A DNA stretch of 42,306 bases. It comes from an archaeon. GTDB lineage: Archaea > Nanobdellota > Nanobdellia > SCGC-AAA011-G17 > GW2011-AR17. This document shows, in pieces, positions 15,869 to 23,901 of this stretch. Every line of letters starts with the position of its first letter. Within the stretch, counting starts at the first letter, position 1. Under the pieces are notes generated by a model that searched no databases, was not told the DNA's origin, and was given only the letters and a program-made list of their open reading frames with translations. The stretch is from assembly GCA_018692925.1 (NCBI GenBank), contig JABHLH010000010.1, positions 1-42,306 on the forward strand, written 5' to 3'. The position numbers were made by a program, and so were the translations under genes.

Positions 15869-16489
15869 TTACAAATATCTCCTAATATCACTCCAACCTT
15901 TTACTCTAATAACTCCTGTAGGTAATTTACTTGATTTATTTGAGCTTCCAATTCTTTGCCAAGGTCTATTCCAAGGTGCATCAAATAAATATACACATCT
16001 CTGTACAGCATGTTCACAAAGTAAAGCATTTTCAAATTGATCTTCTAATAATACATCAACACCTAATTCATAACAATATTCGTATTTAGATTTTCCTCCA
16101 ATCCTAGGATCTCTAGAAGCAAAATATACATCATTAAAAATACCACTAAAATTTTTTTTAATCCATTTACCTGTAATTCCTAAAAGTTCTTCTCTTCTTG
16201 AAGTAATAATTACTAAATCATGATTGTTTTCTTTTAAATGTCTTAAAACATTCTTTGAACCAGGAATAACATCTCTATCTCTAAAGAATACAGAACTTTC
16301 ATAAGCCATAATTCTTCTAGAAACTTCTTCATCTGTGACTACAGTACCAACACTCTCTAAAACTGTTTTATAACTAAAATGTCTAAATTGTTCTCTTCTT
16401 AAATGTGTTCCAAAATTAGCATTATGAAATAAAAGAAATCCTCTATTATAAGGAAAAATTACATCATCCATATCTACTCCAATCAACAT
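15869..16489 (-). CDS. HAD-superfamily 5'-nucleotidase-like phosphatase (copy 1)
   Basis: This is a paralog of the following gene with the same landmarks: motif I DMDDV (Asp6, Asp8), motif II IITSRR, Lys in GGKSKYEY, and motif IV LLEDQFEN. The tail DAPWNRPWQRI is a typical NT5C-type loop. Catalytic residues are intact in both copies, so neither looks like a dead duplicate. The cap region between motifs I and II differs, which could mean different substrates. A TTTATAAAG box about 30 nt upstream supports a leaderless start. It is divergent from the M3 peptidase. Confidence 0.83.
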   Translation of the reverse strand: MLIGVDMDDVIFPYNRGFLLFHNANFGTHLRREQFRHFSYKTVLESVGTVVTDEEVSRRIMAYESSVFFRDRDVIPGSKNVLRHLKENNHDLVIITSRREELLGITGKWIKKNFSGIFNDVYFASRDPRIGGKSKYEYCYELGVDVLLEDQFENALLCEHAVQRCVYLFDAPWNRPWQRIGSSNKSSKLPTGVIRVKGWSDIRRYL

Positions 16490-16571
16490 ACAAAAAAATA
16501 ATTAAGAATTCCTTTATAAAATTTACCTAAATACAGAAAGCTTTAAATCTTCCAAAAACTAGACTAAAAAG

Positions 16572-18326
16572 ATGGAAAAATTAAACTGGAAAATTTCTGA
16601 TGTTGTAAAAGATCAAAATGAGTTCAAAAAAATACTAAATAACGTAGAAAAATCTCTTCCAAAATTTGATTACTATAAAAAAAAGCTATCTCCAAAAATG
16701 TCTACTAAAGATTTTAAAGAATTAATAGAATTTGAGGAAAAATTAGGAGAAAAATTATCTAGATTAGGAACCTATCTTTCATTAAAATCATCTTTAGATA
16801 CAAAATCACAAGAAGTTATGAAATTAGAACCTTTATTAGAAGATTTTCAAATTAAAATATCTGACAAAGAAAGATCAATTTCACATTGGATTCAGGGTTT
16901 AAGTGAAAAAAATGTACTTGATGATAAAAATGCAAAAAGACTTTTTTCCTCATTACCTCAACACGAATATAATTTAAATTATTCTAGAAATAAAGCAAAA
17001 CATACTCTTTCTGAAGAAATTGAGAGTATAATTCATAAAAAAGATATGTTTGGAATTAGTGTAATTCCAGAGTTATATGAAAAAGTTGTAACCAATTTCA
17101 CTTTCAAATTTAAAGATAAAGAAATTGACAATGTTGCTGAAATCAAAAAATATTGGTTTTCTACAAATAAAAAAGACAGATATGATTCCTACATTTCTTT
17201 CCTAAACACTTACAAAGGTCACAAAGAAACAATTTTTACGGTTTATTCAGCAATAATTAAAGATTGGAAATTAGAACAAGGATTAAGGAAATATGAAACT
17301 CCAATTAATGTTAGAAATGTTGGCAACCATTTAGACGATAAAGTAATCAATACTTTAATCAAAACTTGTAAAAAAAACATTAATATTTACCAAGAATATT
17401 TTAAATTAAAAGCTAAATTTTTAAAATTAAAAAAATTAAATAGAACTGATCTTTATGCTCCAATAAAGAAAAAAGAAACAAAAATATCTTTAGAAGAAAG
17501 TAAAGAGATAGTTCTAAAAGTGTTTCAAGATTTTCACCCAGAGTTCTATAATAAAGCTCTAAAGCTATTTAATGAGTCACATATAGATTCACATCCAGAT
17601 AAAAATAAAACCTCAGGAGCTTTTTGTATGTCCATTACACCAGAGATAACACCTTATGTTTTACTTAACCACACTGACACAAAAAGAGATGTAAGTACTT
17701 TAGCTCATGAATTGGGACATGCTATCCATGATTTATACACAAGTGATTTGCCACATTCAGTTTCTCATGCACCAATCCCATTGTGTGAAACAGCTTCAAC
17801 TTTCTGTGAACTTTTACTTTTCGAATATTTACTAAAAAAATCTACTAAAGAAGAGAAGAAAACATTACTAATAGAAAAAATATCAGATTCATATGCAACA
17901 ATAATAAGACAAATTTATTTTACAAAGTTCGAAATAGATGCACACAACAATATTCCAAAAGGTTACACTGAAGATGATATTAGTCAAATGTATTTAGAAA
18001 ATCTTAAAGAACAATTTGGAGATTCTTTAATCATTCCAGATGCTTTCAAATATGAATGGCTTTATGTTTCTCACTTCTTTTACTACCCATTCTATTGTTA
18101 TGGATATTCCTTTGGAGATTTGCTTTCAATGGCTTTATACCAAGAGTATAAAAAAGAAGGTAAAAAATTCATCCCTAAATTCGAAAGAATACTTTCATCT
18201 GGAGGTTCAGTTGATCCACAAGTATTACTAAAGAAAGAAGGATTTGATATTAGTAAAGATAAATTCTGGCAAGCAGGCTTTGATTTAATAAAAGAATGGT
18301 TAGAAGAGCTAAAAAAATTATCCTAA
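16572..18326 (+). CDS. M3-family oligoendopeptidase (PepF-like)
   Basis: This cytoplasmic zinc peptidase of family M3 degrades short peptides. The active site HELGH is at residues 379-383 in TLAHELGHAIHD, and the third ligand is the Glu in CETASTFCE about 25 residues later. The C-terminal substrate-binding helices include FFYYPFYCYGYSFGDLL, typical of PepF. The 584 residues match the family and no signal peptide is seen. A CTTTAAAT box lies about 30 nt before the ATG. It probably recycles peptides for amino acids. Confidence 0.93.
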   Translation: MEKLNWKISDVVKDQNEFKKILNNVEKSLPKFDYYKKKLSPKMSTKDFKELIEFEEKLGEKLSRLGTYLSLKSSLDTKSQEVMKLEPLLEDFQIKISDKERSISHWIQGLSEKNVLDDKNAKRLFSSLPQHEYNLNYSRNKAKHTLSEEIESIIHKKDMFGISVIPELYEKVVTNFTFKFKDKEIDNVAEIKKYWFSTNKKDRYDSYISFLNTYKGHKETIFTVYSAIIKDWKLEQGLRKYETPINVRNVGNHLDDKVINTLIKTCKKNINIYQEYFKLKAKFLKLKKLNRTDLYAPIKKKETKISLEESKEIVLKVFQDFHPEFYNKALKLFNESHIDSHPDKNKTSGAFCMSITPEITPYVLLNHTDTKRDVSTLAHELGHAIHDLYTSDLPHSVSHAPIPLCETASTFCELLLFEYLLKKSTKEEKKTLLIEKISDSYATIIRQIYFTKFEIDAHNNIPKGYTEDDISQMYLENLKEQFGDSLIIPDAFKYEWLYVSHFFYYPFYCYGYSFGDLLSMALYQEYKKEGKKFIPKFERILSSGGSVDPQVLLKKEGFDISKDKFWQAGFDLIKEWLEELKKLS

Positions 18327-18362
18327 AAATATATAAACCATAATTTCTTTCTTTTATTCACA

Positions 18363-19661
18363 ATGGAATCCACAATATCTATACAAAAAGCTATTGAGCA
18401 AAAGTCAGGCAAAGTTAAACTAAGAGGTTGGTGTTATAGAGAGCGTGGATCTAATAATTTAATATTCATAGTTCTAAGAGATTCTTCAAACATAATTCAA
18501 TGTGTTCTTGAGAAAAAAGCAGTTTCTGAAGAGATTTGGAAAGATGCTAAAAAAATCAAAATTGAGACTTCATTAGAAATAGAAGGAACTATCAAAGAAG
18601 ATGCAAGAGCTCCTACTGGCTTTGAAGTATTAATAGACGATATCAAAATAATTGGACTTTGTGAAAATTATCCTATTCAAAAAGATCTTAGTAAAGAATT
18701 CCTAGCTGACAAAAGACATCTTTGGTTAAGATCTAGAAAAATGACTTCAATTTTAAAAATTAGAAGTACAGTTTTTGGAGCAATTCATAATTATTTCAGA
18801 TCTAAAGATTTTTATGAATATCATTCACCAATTTTTCAGCCAACACAAGCTGAAGGTGGATCTTCTGTATTCGAACTTCCATACTTTGGAAAAAAGATTT
18901 ATTTAGCACAAACTTGGCAACTTCAAGCAGAGCCAGCAATATTTGCTTTAGAAAGGATTTACACAATTGCTCCATCATTTAGAGCAGAAAAATCTGTAAC
19001 TTCTAGACACTTAACTGAATACTGGCATGCTGAAATGGAAGAAGCTTGGACTAATTTTAACGAATTACAAGATCATTCTGAAGCTTTAGTAAAAAATATT
19101 GTAAAAGAAGTTTTAGAGAAAAACTTAGAAGAATTAAAAATCTTAAACAGAGATCCAAAGTTATTAGAACCAACAGTTAAGAAAAAATTCCCAAGATTAA
19201 CTTATACTGAAGTTTTAGAAGTTTTAGATAAAAAAGCTAATATGAAAGTAAAATGGGGAAAAGATCTTAGAACTAAAGAAGAGGACGAACTTTCAAAATT
19301 ATATGATACACCAATTATTGTTACAAGATATCCAAAAGGTGTAAAAGCATTTTATATGAAAGCTGATCCTGAGGATGACAAAGTAGTTCTTGGTTTTGAT
19401 TTAATTGGTCCTGAAGGTTATGGAGAATTAATTGGTGCTTCACAAAGAGAAGAAGATGAAAAGAAAATCATTGAAAACTTAGAGAAACAAGGTGAAGATC
19501 CAAAAGATTACGATTTCTATCTTGACACAAGAAGACATGGTTCTATTCCTCATGGAGGATTTGGTATGGGTGTTGAGAGAATGATTTCTTGGATTTGTGG
19601 TTTAGAAACAATTAAAGATGCAATTGCATTCCCAAGAACACCAGAAAGATTCCATCCTTAA
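18363..19661 (+). CDS. asnS: Asparaginyl-tRNA synthetase
   Basis: This class IIb synthetase charges tRNA-Asn with asparagine directly. It follows archaeal AsnRS closely: OB fold with GWCYRERGSNNLIFIVLRD, then PTQAEGGSSVFELPYFGKK, motif 2 FRAEKSVTSRHLTEYWHAEME, and motif 3 GGFGMGVERMISW. TEYWHAEMEEAW distinguishes AsnRS from the AspRS nearby (TEFTGIDFEMAF). The C-terminal half has the AsnRS pattern YPKGVKAFYMK and DFYLDTRRHGS. With both enzymes present, an amidotransferase route to Asn-tRNA is not required. It starts 36 nt after the peptidase. A T-tract (19662-19669) follows the stop. Confidence 0.93.
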   Translation: MESTISIQKAIEQKSGKVKLRGWCYRERGSNNLIFIVLRDSSNIIQCVLEKKAVSEEIWKDAKKIKIETSLEIEGTIKEDARAPTGFEVLIDDIKIIGLCENYPIQKDLSKEFLADKRHLWLRSRKMTSILKIRSTVFGAIHNYFRSKDFYEYHSPIFQPTQAEGGSSVFELPYFGKKIYLAQTWQLQAEPAIFALERIYTIAPSFRAEKSVTSRHLTEYWHAEMEEAWTNFNELQDHSEALVKNIVKEVLEKNLEELKILNRDPKLLEPTVKKKFPRLTYTEVLEVLDKKANMKVKWGKDLRTKEEDELSKLYDTPIIVTRYPKGVKAFYMKADPEDDKVVLGFDLIGPEGYGELIGASQREEDEKKIIENLEKQGEDPKDYDFYLDTRRHGSIPHGGFGMGVERMISWICGLETIKDAIAFPRTPERFHP

Positions 19662-19671
19662 TTTTTTTTCT

Positions 19672-20016
19672 TTAATAAAAAATTTGAAAATATAATTGGT
19701 CTTCAGTTTTACACATTTCAGCAACAACTATATCTGCATCTATATCTTCACAATGTTTTACAAAAACAGAAACAGCTCTTAATTCTTTAATTCCAAGAAC
19801 ATTACAAACAGGATGGTTATTCAAAGAAAAATCATAATCTCCTCTATAAACATCAAAACTTATCCCTCTTCTACTCCATTTTGATGCAACATAAAATCTA
19901 TCTTCTTCATTATAAAATTCTAATAATTCAGATTTTAAAGAAAATTCTCTACATGAATCTATTACCTTTTCTAAACCTACAATTTGTAAATAAGGGCTAT
20001 CATCTTTCATCGGCAT
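19672..20016 (-). CDS. Small ftsZ-linked protein, paralog A
   Basis: This is a 114-residue soluble protein of unknown family. It aligns with the next gene upstream: GLEKV near the N-terminus, LLEFYNEEDRFYVASKW, SFDVYRGD, a middle ELRAVSVFVKHC, and the identical C-terminal end IFY. The pattern suggests one compact alpha/beta domain. A CTTTTTAAATAG box lies 25 nt before the ATG at 20016 and 31 nt before a second ATG at 20010 (MKDDSP). The second spacing fits the local leaderless pattern better. It probably has its own promoter. Confidence 0.68.
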   Translation of the reverse strand: MPMKDDSPYLQIVGLEKVIDSCREFSLKSELLEFYNEEDRFYVASKWSRRGISFDVYRGDYDFSLNNHPVCNVLGIKELRAVSVFVKHCEDIDADIVVAEMCKTEDQLYFQIFY

Positions 20017-20059
20017 AGAAATTTATTTGCTATTTAAAAAGTAATAGTTTAAAAAAAAG

Positions 20060-20395
20060 TCAATAAAAAATTCTAAAATTAAAAGTATTATCAATCAAAT
20101 CTACTTCACCAATAATTAAATCTTTATCTAATCTTCTACAATTTCTAACAAACATTGCAACAGCTCCAATTTCATCAGTACCAATTGCATTAGAAACAAC
20201 ATCAACAAGTAATTCAGATCTATTATCCCCTTTATAGATATCAAATGACAAATTATCATCATACCATCTTGAAGCAACATAAACATTTTCTTCTTCAGAA
20301 TAAACTTCTAATAACCGATTATTTAGTCTTCTTAAATCACAGTTTGCTATTTTCTCCAAGCCTACCATTTTAAAATTTACTACGTGTTCATCCAT
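20060..20395 (-). CDS. Small ftsZ-linked protein, paralog B
   Basis: This 111-residue protein is clearly related to paralog A. Shared features are MVGLEKI, LLEVYSEEENVYVASRW, LSFDIYKGD, EIGAVAMFVRNC and the C-terminal IFY. There are no membrane segments, signal peptide or known catalytic motif. A TTTTTTAAAG box about 30 nt upstream suggests separate, leaderless transcription. Conservation of the hydrophobic pattern between A and B shows both are under selection as proteins. The function is unknown. Confidence 0.7.
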   Translation of the reverse strand: MDEHVVNFKMVGLEKIANCDLRRLNNRLLEVYSEEENVYVASRWYDDNLSFDIYKGDNRSELLVDVVSNAIGTDEIGAVAMFVRNCRRLDKDLIIGEVDLIDNTFNFRIFY

Positions 20396-20437
20396 TTTCT
20401 TAAATCCTCTATTTCTCTTTAAAAAATTTAATTATAA

Positions 20438-20794
20438 TCAATTATAAATCTCATATACAAAATTATCTCCCTTATAACTAGGTACTACCATTACATCATG
20501 AATTCCTCTCTCTAAAACTTTTTTAGACAAAGTAATACTATTATCTACAATAGATGTTGCTTCTCTTCTTATCAAAGAACCATAATTTATTTCCTGAGTA
20601 CTACCCCAAACTTCAAAATCTAATCTTTGCCAATCACCATCTTCTTCATCAATAGTTAATTTAGAAACTAAAACTAGACTTCTATTTTCATGATAACAAG
20701 TACTCAACTTTTCATCTAATAATTTACCTCTATAAACTTGTTTTTTTCTAAAACCATTATCACTTAAAATTTGTCTTAATCCATCTCCATTCAT
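20438..20794 (-). CDS. Small ftsZ-linked protein, distant paralog C
   Basis: This 118-residue protein of unknown family has the same order of features as paralogs A and B but at low identity: LLDEKLSTCYHENRSLVLVS, a strand LDFEVWGS, a helix-rich middle and a C-terminal VYEIYN like RIFY. It begins 30 nt after ftsZ with a possible Shine-Dalgarno GAGGT upstream of the ATG, so it is probably co-transcribed with ftsZ. The relationship to A and B is suggestive rather than certain. Confidence 0.65.
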   Translation of the reverse strand: MNGDGLRQILSDNGFRKKQVYRGKLLDEKLSTCYHENRSLVLVSKLTIDEEDGDWQRLDFEVWGSTQEINYGSLIRREATSIVDNSITLSKKVLERGIHDVMVVPSYKGDNFVYEIYN

Positions 20795-20824
20795 TTAGAA
20801 TACCTCAAATAAAAATAAAAAAAT

Positions 20825-21898
20825 TTAGAAGAAATCTATTCCTAGATTTCGACTCATGTTCTGTTGTTTCTGTTGTCTTGCAACTCCGCCTTTACCTAAA
20901 ATGTAAGGTGAATTTACTCCAGTTACAATAGTCATAACTCTTAGCTTTCCTTTCATGTCTCCAGAAATTCTTGCACCCCAGATAACATTCGCATCCTCAT
21001 CAAGAGCTGACGTAATCAAATCTCCAACCTTATTTACTTCGTCTAAGGTTAAATCATCTCCACCAGCCACATGAATCAAAGCTCCAGTAGCTCCTTCGTA
21101 AGTTACATCTAACAATGGATTTGATAAAGCTCTCTTAACTGCTTCTTCAACTCTACTTTGTGAATCACTTTCACCAATTCCAATAACAGATACATCTCCA
21201 TTTGACATAATTGCTTTTACATCAGCATAGTCTAAGTTTACTAAAGATGGTACAGCAATAATTTCTACAATTCCTTTAATCATTGTTGAAATCAATTCGT
21301 TAGCAACTGCAAAAGCTTGTTGGATTGGTAAATTTCCTGCAATTTGTACTAACCTATTGTTGTCAATAACAATTACAGTATCACAAACTTCTCTTAGCTG
21401 TTGCAAACCATATTCAGCTTTTTCAATTCTAGCTCTTTCAATATCAAAAGGCATAGTAACTGCACCGATAACAATTGCTTTTTCTTCTTTTGCAACTTGA
21501 GCAACAACTGGAGCACATCCTGTACCAGTTCCTCCACCCATACCTGCAGTAATAAAAGCCATATCAGAACCTCTTAATAAATTTTTAACTTCAGACATTT
21601 GTTCCTTTGCAGCTTCCTTTCCTCTTTCTGGAAATCCACCACAACCAAGTCCTCTTGTTAAATCTCTACCAATAAGTAATTTTTTATCAGCCTCTACAAG
21701 ATCTAAATGTTGTTTATCTGTATTCATAGCTACAATTTCTGCACCTTGAATACCTTTTTTAAATAACCAATTTGTGACATTACAACCTCCGCCACCACAA
21801 CCAACTACTTTTATATTCGCCTGTCCTACTTCAGCTTCTGCTGAAGGAGTTTCTACATTTTTTAAAGCATCCTCAATTAAAGAACCAAAAACATTCAT
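20825..21898 (-). CDS. ftsZ: Cell division GTPase FtsZ
   Basis: FtsZ is the tubulin homologue that forms the cytokinetic ring. The N-terminal nucleotide-binding glycines are in VVGCGGGGCNVTNWL (about 31-45) and the tubulin signature GGGTGTG is at 121-127. The T7/synergy region NLDYADVKAIMSNGDV is intact, so GTPase activity is expected. The C-terminal tail is short and ends in LGIDFF, which may be the partner-binding peptide. A Shine-Dalgarno GGAGGA precedes the ATG, and a TATTTATAAAG box lies about 50 nt upstream, so this mRNA has a leader. Three small genes follow on the same strand. A 36-codon gene lies upstream. Confidence 0.97.
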   Translation of the reverse strand: MNVFGSLIEDALKNVETPSAEAEVGQANIKVVGCGGGGCNVTNWLFKKGIQGAEIVAMNTDKQHLDLVEADKKLLIGRDLTRGLGCGGFPERGKEAAKEQMSEVKNLLRGSDMAFITAGMGGGTGTGCAPVVAQVAKEEKAIVIGAVTMPFDIERARIEKAEYGLQQLREVCDTVIVIDNNRLVQIAGNLPIQQAFAVANELISTMIKGIVEIIAVPSLVNLDYADVKAIMSNGDVSVIGIGESDSQSRVEEAVKRALSNPLLDVTYEGATGALIHVAGGDDLTLDEVNKVGDLITSALDEDANVIWGARISGDMKGKLRVMTIVTGVNSPYILGKGGVARQQKQQNMSRNLGIDFF

Positions 21899-22015
21899 TT
21901 TTTTTCTTCCTCCATTTTAACTTAAGTTCAAAGTAGAAAGAAACTTTATAAATATTATTGTAACTCAAATATCTAAAGAACTATTTAACCTTCCCATTCT
22001 CTATATTCCAATGCT

Positions 22016-22126
22016 TTACATTGCAGCATATGGGCCAACAGAAGAATCACCATCTTCCTTGTTAATTTCTTCCTCTTTTTCAAGCAGGGCAAGGTTCTCT
22101 AAAAACCTTATAAACTTTTTCCGCAT
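22016..22126 (-). CDS. Very small protein gene, 36 codons, upstream of ftsZ
   Basis: ATG at 22126 to TAA at 22016 encodes 36 residues. The N-terminus is basic (MRKKFIRF), the middle is an acidic amphipathic helix (LENLALLEKEEEINKED), and the end is a Gly/Ala tail (SSVGPYAAM). A minus-strand CTTTAAAAAG box starts at 22158, 32 nt before the ATG, exactly the spacing used by leaderless genes here. No other gene covers this stretch and the composition is protein-like. I do not recognise it. It could be a regulator or a precursor peptide. Confidence 0.6.
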   Translation of the reverse strand: MRKKFIRFLENLALLEKEEEINKEDGDSSVGPYAAM

Positions 22127-22234
22127 TCTTCTTATTTTGGCCTAAAAACTTTTTAAAGATATATGTTTTTTTAAGTATAGGTTAGTGGTAAAACTAAGCA
22201 AAGTATTATATAGTATCTAAAATTTTTTGATCTC
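22127..22234. promoter_or_regulatory. Divergent promoters of the 36-codon gene and the amidohydrolase
   Basis: The minus-strand box CTTTAAAAAG (about 22149-22158) serves the 36-codon gene. The plus-strand TATTATATAG (about 22205-22214) is about 30 nt before the amidohydrolase ATG. The rest of the 336-nt stretch between ftsZ and the amidohydrolase (21899-22234) holds the 36-codon gene (22016-22126) and the ftsZ promoter and leader (21899-21960). I see no tRNA or repeat in it. Confidence 0.45.
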
Positions 22235-22936
22235 ATGATAATTGATTGCCATAGTCATATAGGATACGAAAATGAATATGAACATCAAAATCCTGAAGAG
22301 TTAATTCAAAAAATGAATGAAGCTGGAATAGATAAATCTATAATTTTTCCATTCGCTCCACATACAAAAAAAGGTTCCACATACGACGATAATGAAAAGA
22401 TTTCAAAGATATGTGAAAGCAATTCAAAATTCATAGGTTTTGGAAGAATAAATCAATTAGATCCAAATGCTTTAGAAGAAGTAGACCACATAATAAAATT
22501 AAAATTAAAAGGGGTAAAATTCCATACATCTCATTGTAATATTACAAAAGCTAAAAAGATTTTAAAAAAATTAGATGAACATAAATTACCTTTAATTATT
22601 CACACTTCGCATCAAAAATGTACTTCGCCAATTAATTTAAGAAAAATAAAATATTCAGGACCGATCATTATTGCTCATGCAGGAAAAGATCATTTTAAAG
22701 AAGCAATAAATTTAGCAAATGAATTTGAAAATATTTACATTGATATATCAATTGTCAGTTTAGGTAAGGTACAATATATTATTAAAAATACAAATCCTGA
22801 AAAAATATTATTTGGTTCAGATTCACCATATTCACACCCAAAAATTGATATTCTAAAAATTAAATATGCTACCGACGATAAAACAATAAGAGATCAGATT
22901 TTTTCTAAGAATATTAAGAAAATTTTAAACATCTAA
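22235..22936 (+). CDS. Amidohydrolase-2 family metal-dependent hydrolase
   Basis: This is a TIM-barrel hydrolase or decarboxylase-like protein of the amidohydrolase_2 (COG2159) group. Metal ligands appear as DCHSHIG (residues 4-10), KGVKFHTSH in the middle, LIIHTSHQ, IIAHAGKDH, and the final Asp in LFGSDSPYSHP. The length of 233 is short, close to a bare barrel. It probably hydrolyses or decarboxylates a small metabolite. The family does not fix the substrate. Its stop overlaps the convergent cyclodeaminase-like gene by 4 nt. Confidence 0.85.
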   Translation: MIIDCHSHIGYENEYEHQNPEELIQKMNEAGIDKSIIFPFAPHTKKGSTYDDNEKISKICESNSKFIGFGRINQLDPNALEEVDHIIKLKLKGVKFHTSHCNITKAKKILKKLDEHKLPLIIHTSHQKCTSPINLRKIKYSGPIIIAHAGKDHFKEAINLANEFENIYIDISIVSLGKVQYIIKNTNPEKILFGSDSPYSHPKIDILKIKYATDDKTIRDQIFSKNIKKILNI

Positions 22937-23892
22937 AAAACAAATTTTTGATCTTTTGAACTTTTTTCAAAAATCTTACTTGCAACAAAAAGATCTAGTT
23001 CTCCTAAACCTACTGCATTAAAATAAATATTTTCATCATCTCTCTCTCTTCCTTTTACATTTCCAGAAACAATATGTCCAATATCAGGATAAATATTCTC
23101 ATCTTTTAATTTTCCTTCATGAAACATTAAAGCAACAGTTTGAGAATTTCTTTTTTTCACATGATGCCAATTATCATTAATAATTTTATCAGCACACAAT
23201 AAAACTTCATCTTCATCTTCTCTTCCCCCTAAGGAGATTTTTGTAAAACCTTTCATTAACCATTCTTTTTTAATTATTGGACGAGGTGCTGTAGTCGCTG
23301 AAACAATAATAGGTACATCTTTACAAGCTGCTTCAATTGAATCTTTTGCAACAACTTTACAAGAAACTATTTTATCTAATTCTTCAGCAATTTCTTTCAA
23401 CTTTGGATCTAAAGAAGTAATATTAATTTGTTCTAAACCTAAAACTGAAAGAGCTTTCACACATTCTTCCCCAATAGGTCCAGTTCCAATCACAGCAGCA
23501 ACTTTATCTTCTTTTCTTGCTAAATATTTTACAGCTATTACAGCAGAAACTCCAGTTCTCACAGCAGAAATTAAAGTACCATCCATAATACAAAGAGGTA
23601 AGCCTGTTTTTTTATCATTCAAAAAAACTAAACTTGTCGACCTAGGAAGATCTTTTTTTAAATTTTCTAAATTAGATCCTAACCATTTATTTAAAACATA
23701 TTTTTCTCCAATACAAACAATAGAATTAAATCTCCACTTCAAAGCTCTATCAAGTTCTAGAGAAACTTTAGAAGATTTAGTTAATTCCAAAGACTGAGCA
23801 ATATATGCTTTTTCCCCATCATCAATCCTCTCGATATAATTGAAAATACCTAAATCAATCACATCCTTTTTTTTCAATAATACAACTTCCAT
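22933..23892 (-). CDS. Ornithine cyclodeaminase/mu-crystallin family protein (copy 2)
   Basis: This is an NAD(P)-dependent enzyme of the ornithine cyclodeaminase/mu-crystallin family, which includes cyclodeaminases and imine or amino-acid dehydrogenases. The Rossmann motif is VIGTGPIGEECVKAL (about 131-145). The substrate-side motif MDGTLISAVRTG carries the conserved Arg. GLGELDLFVASKIFE near the C-terminus is a family mark. It starts 9 nt after its paralog on the same strand, so they form an operon. The substrate is not predictable. Ornithine-to-proline conversion is only one option. Confidence 0.85.
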   Translation of the reverse strand: MEVVLLKKKDVIDLGIFNYIERIDDGEKAYIAQSLELTKSSKVSLELDRALKWRFNSIVCIGEKYVLNKWLGSNLENLKKDLPRSTSLVFLNDKKTGLPLCIMDGTLISAVRTGVSAVIAVKYLARKEDKVAAVIGTGPIGEECVKALSVLGLEQINITSLDPKLKEIAEELDKIVSCKVVAKDSIEAACKDVPIIVSATTAPRPIIKKEWLMKGFTKISLGGREDEDEVLLCADKIINDNWHHVKKRNSQTVALMFHEGKLKDENIYPDIGHIVSGNVKGRERDDENIYFNAVGLGELDLFVASKIFEKSSKDQKFVF

Positions 23893-23901
23893 AATAATTT
23901 A

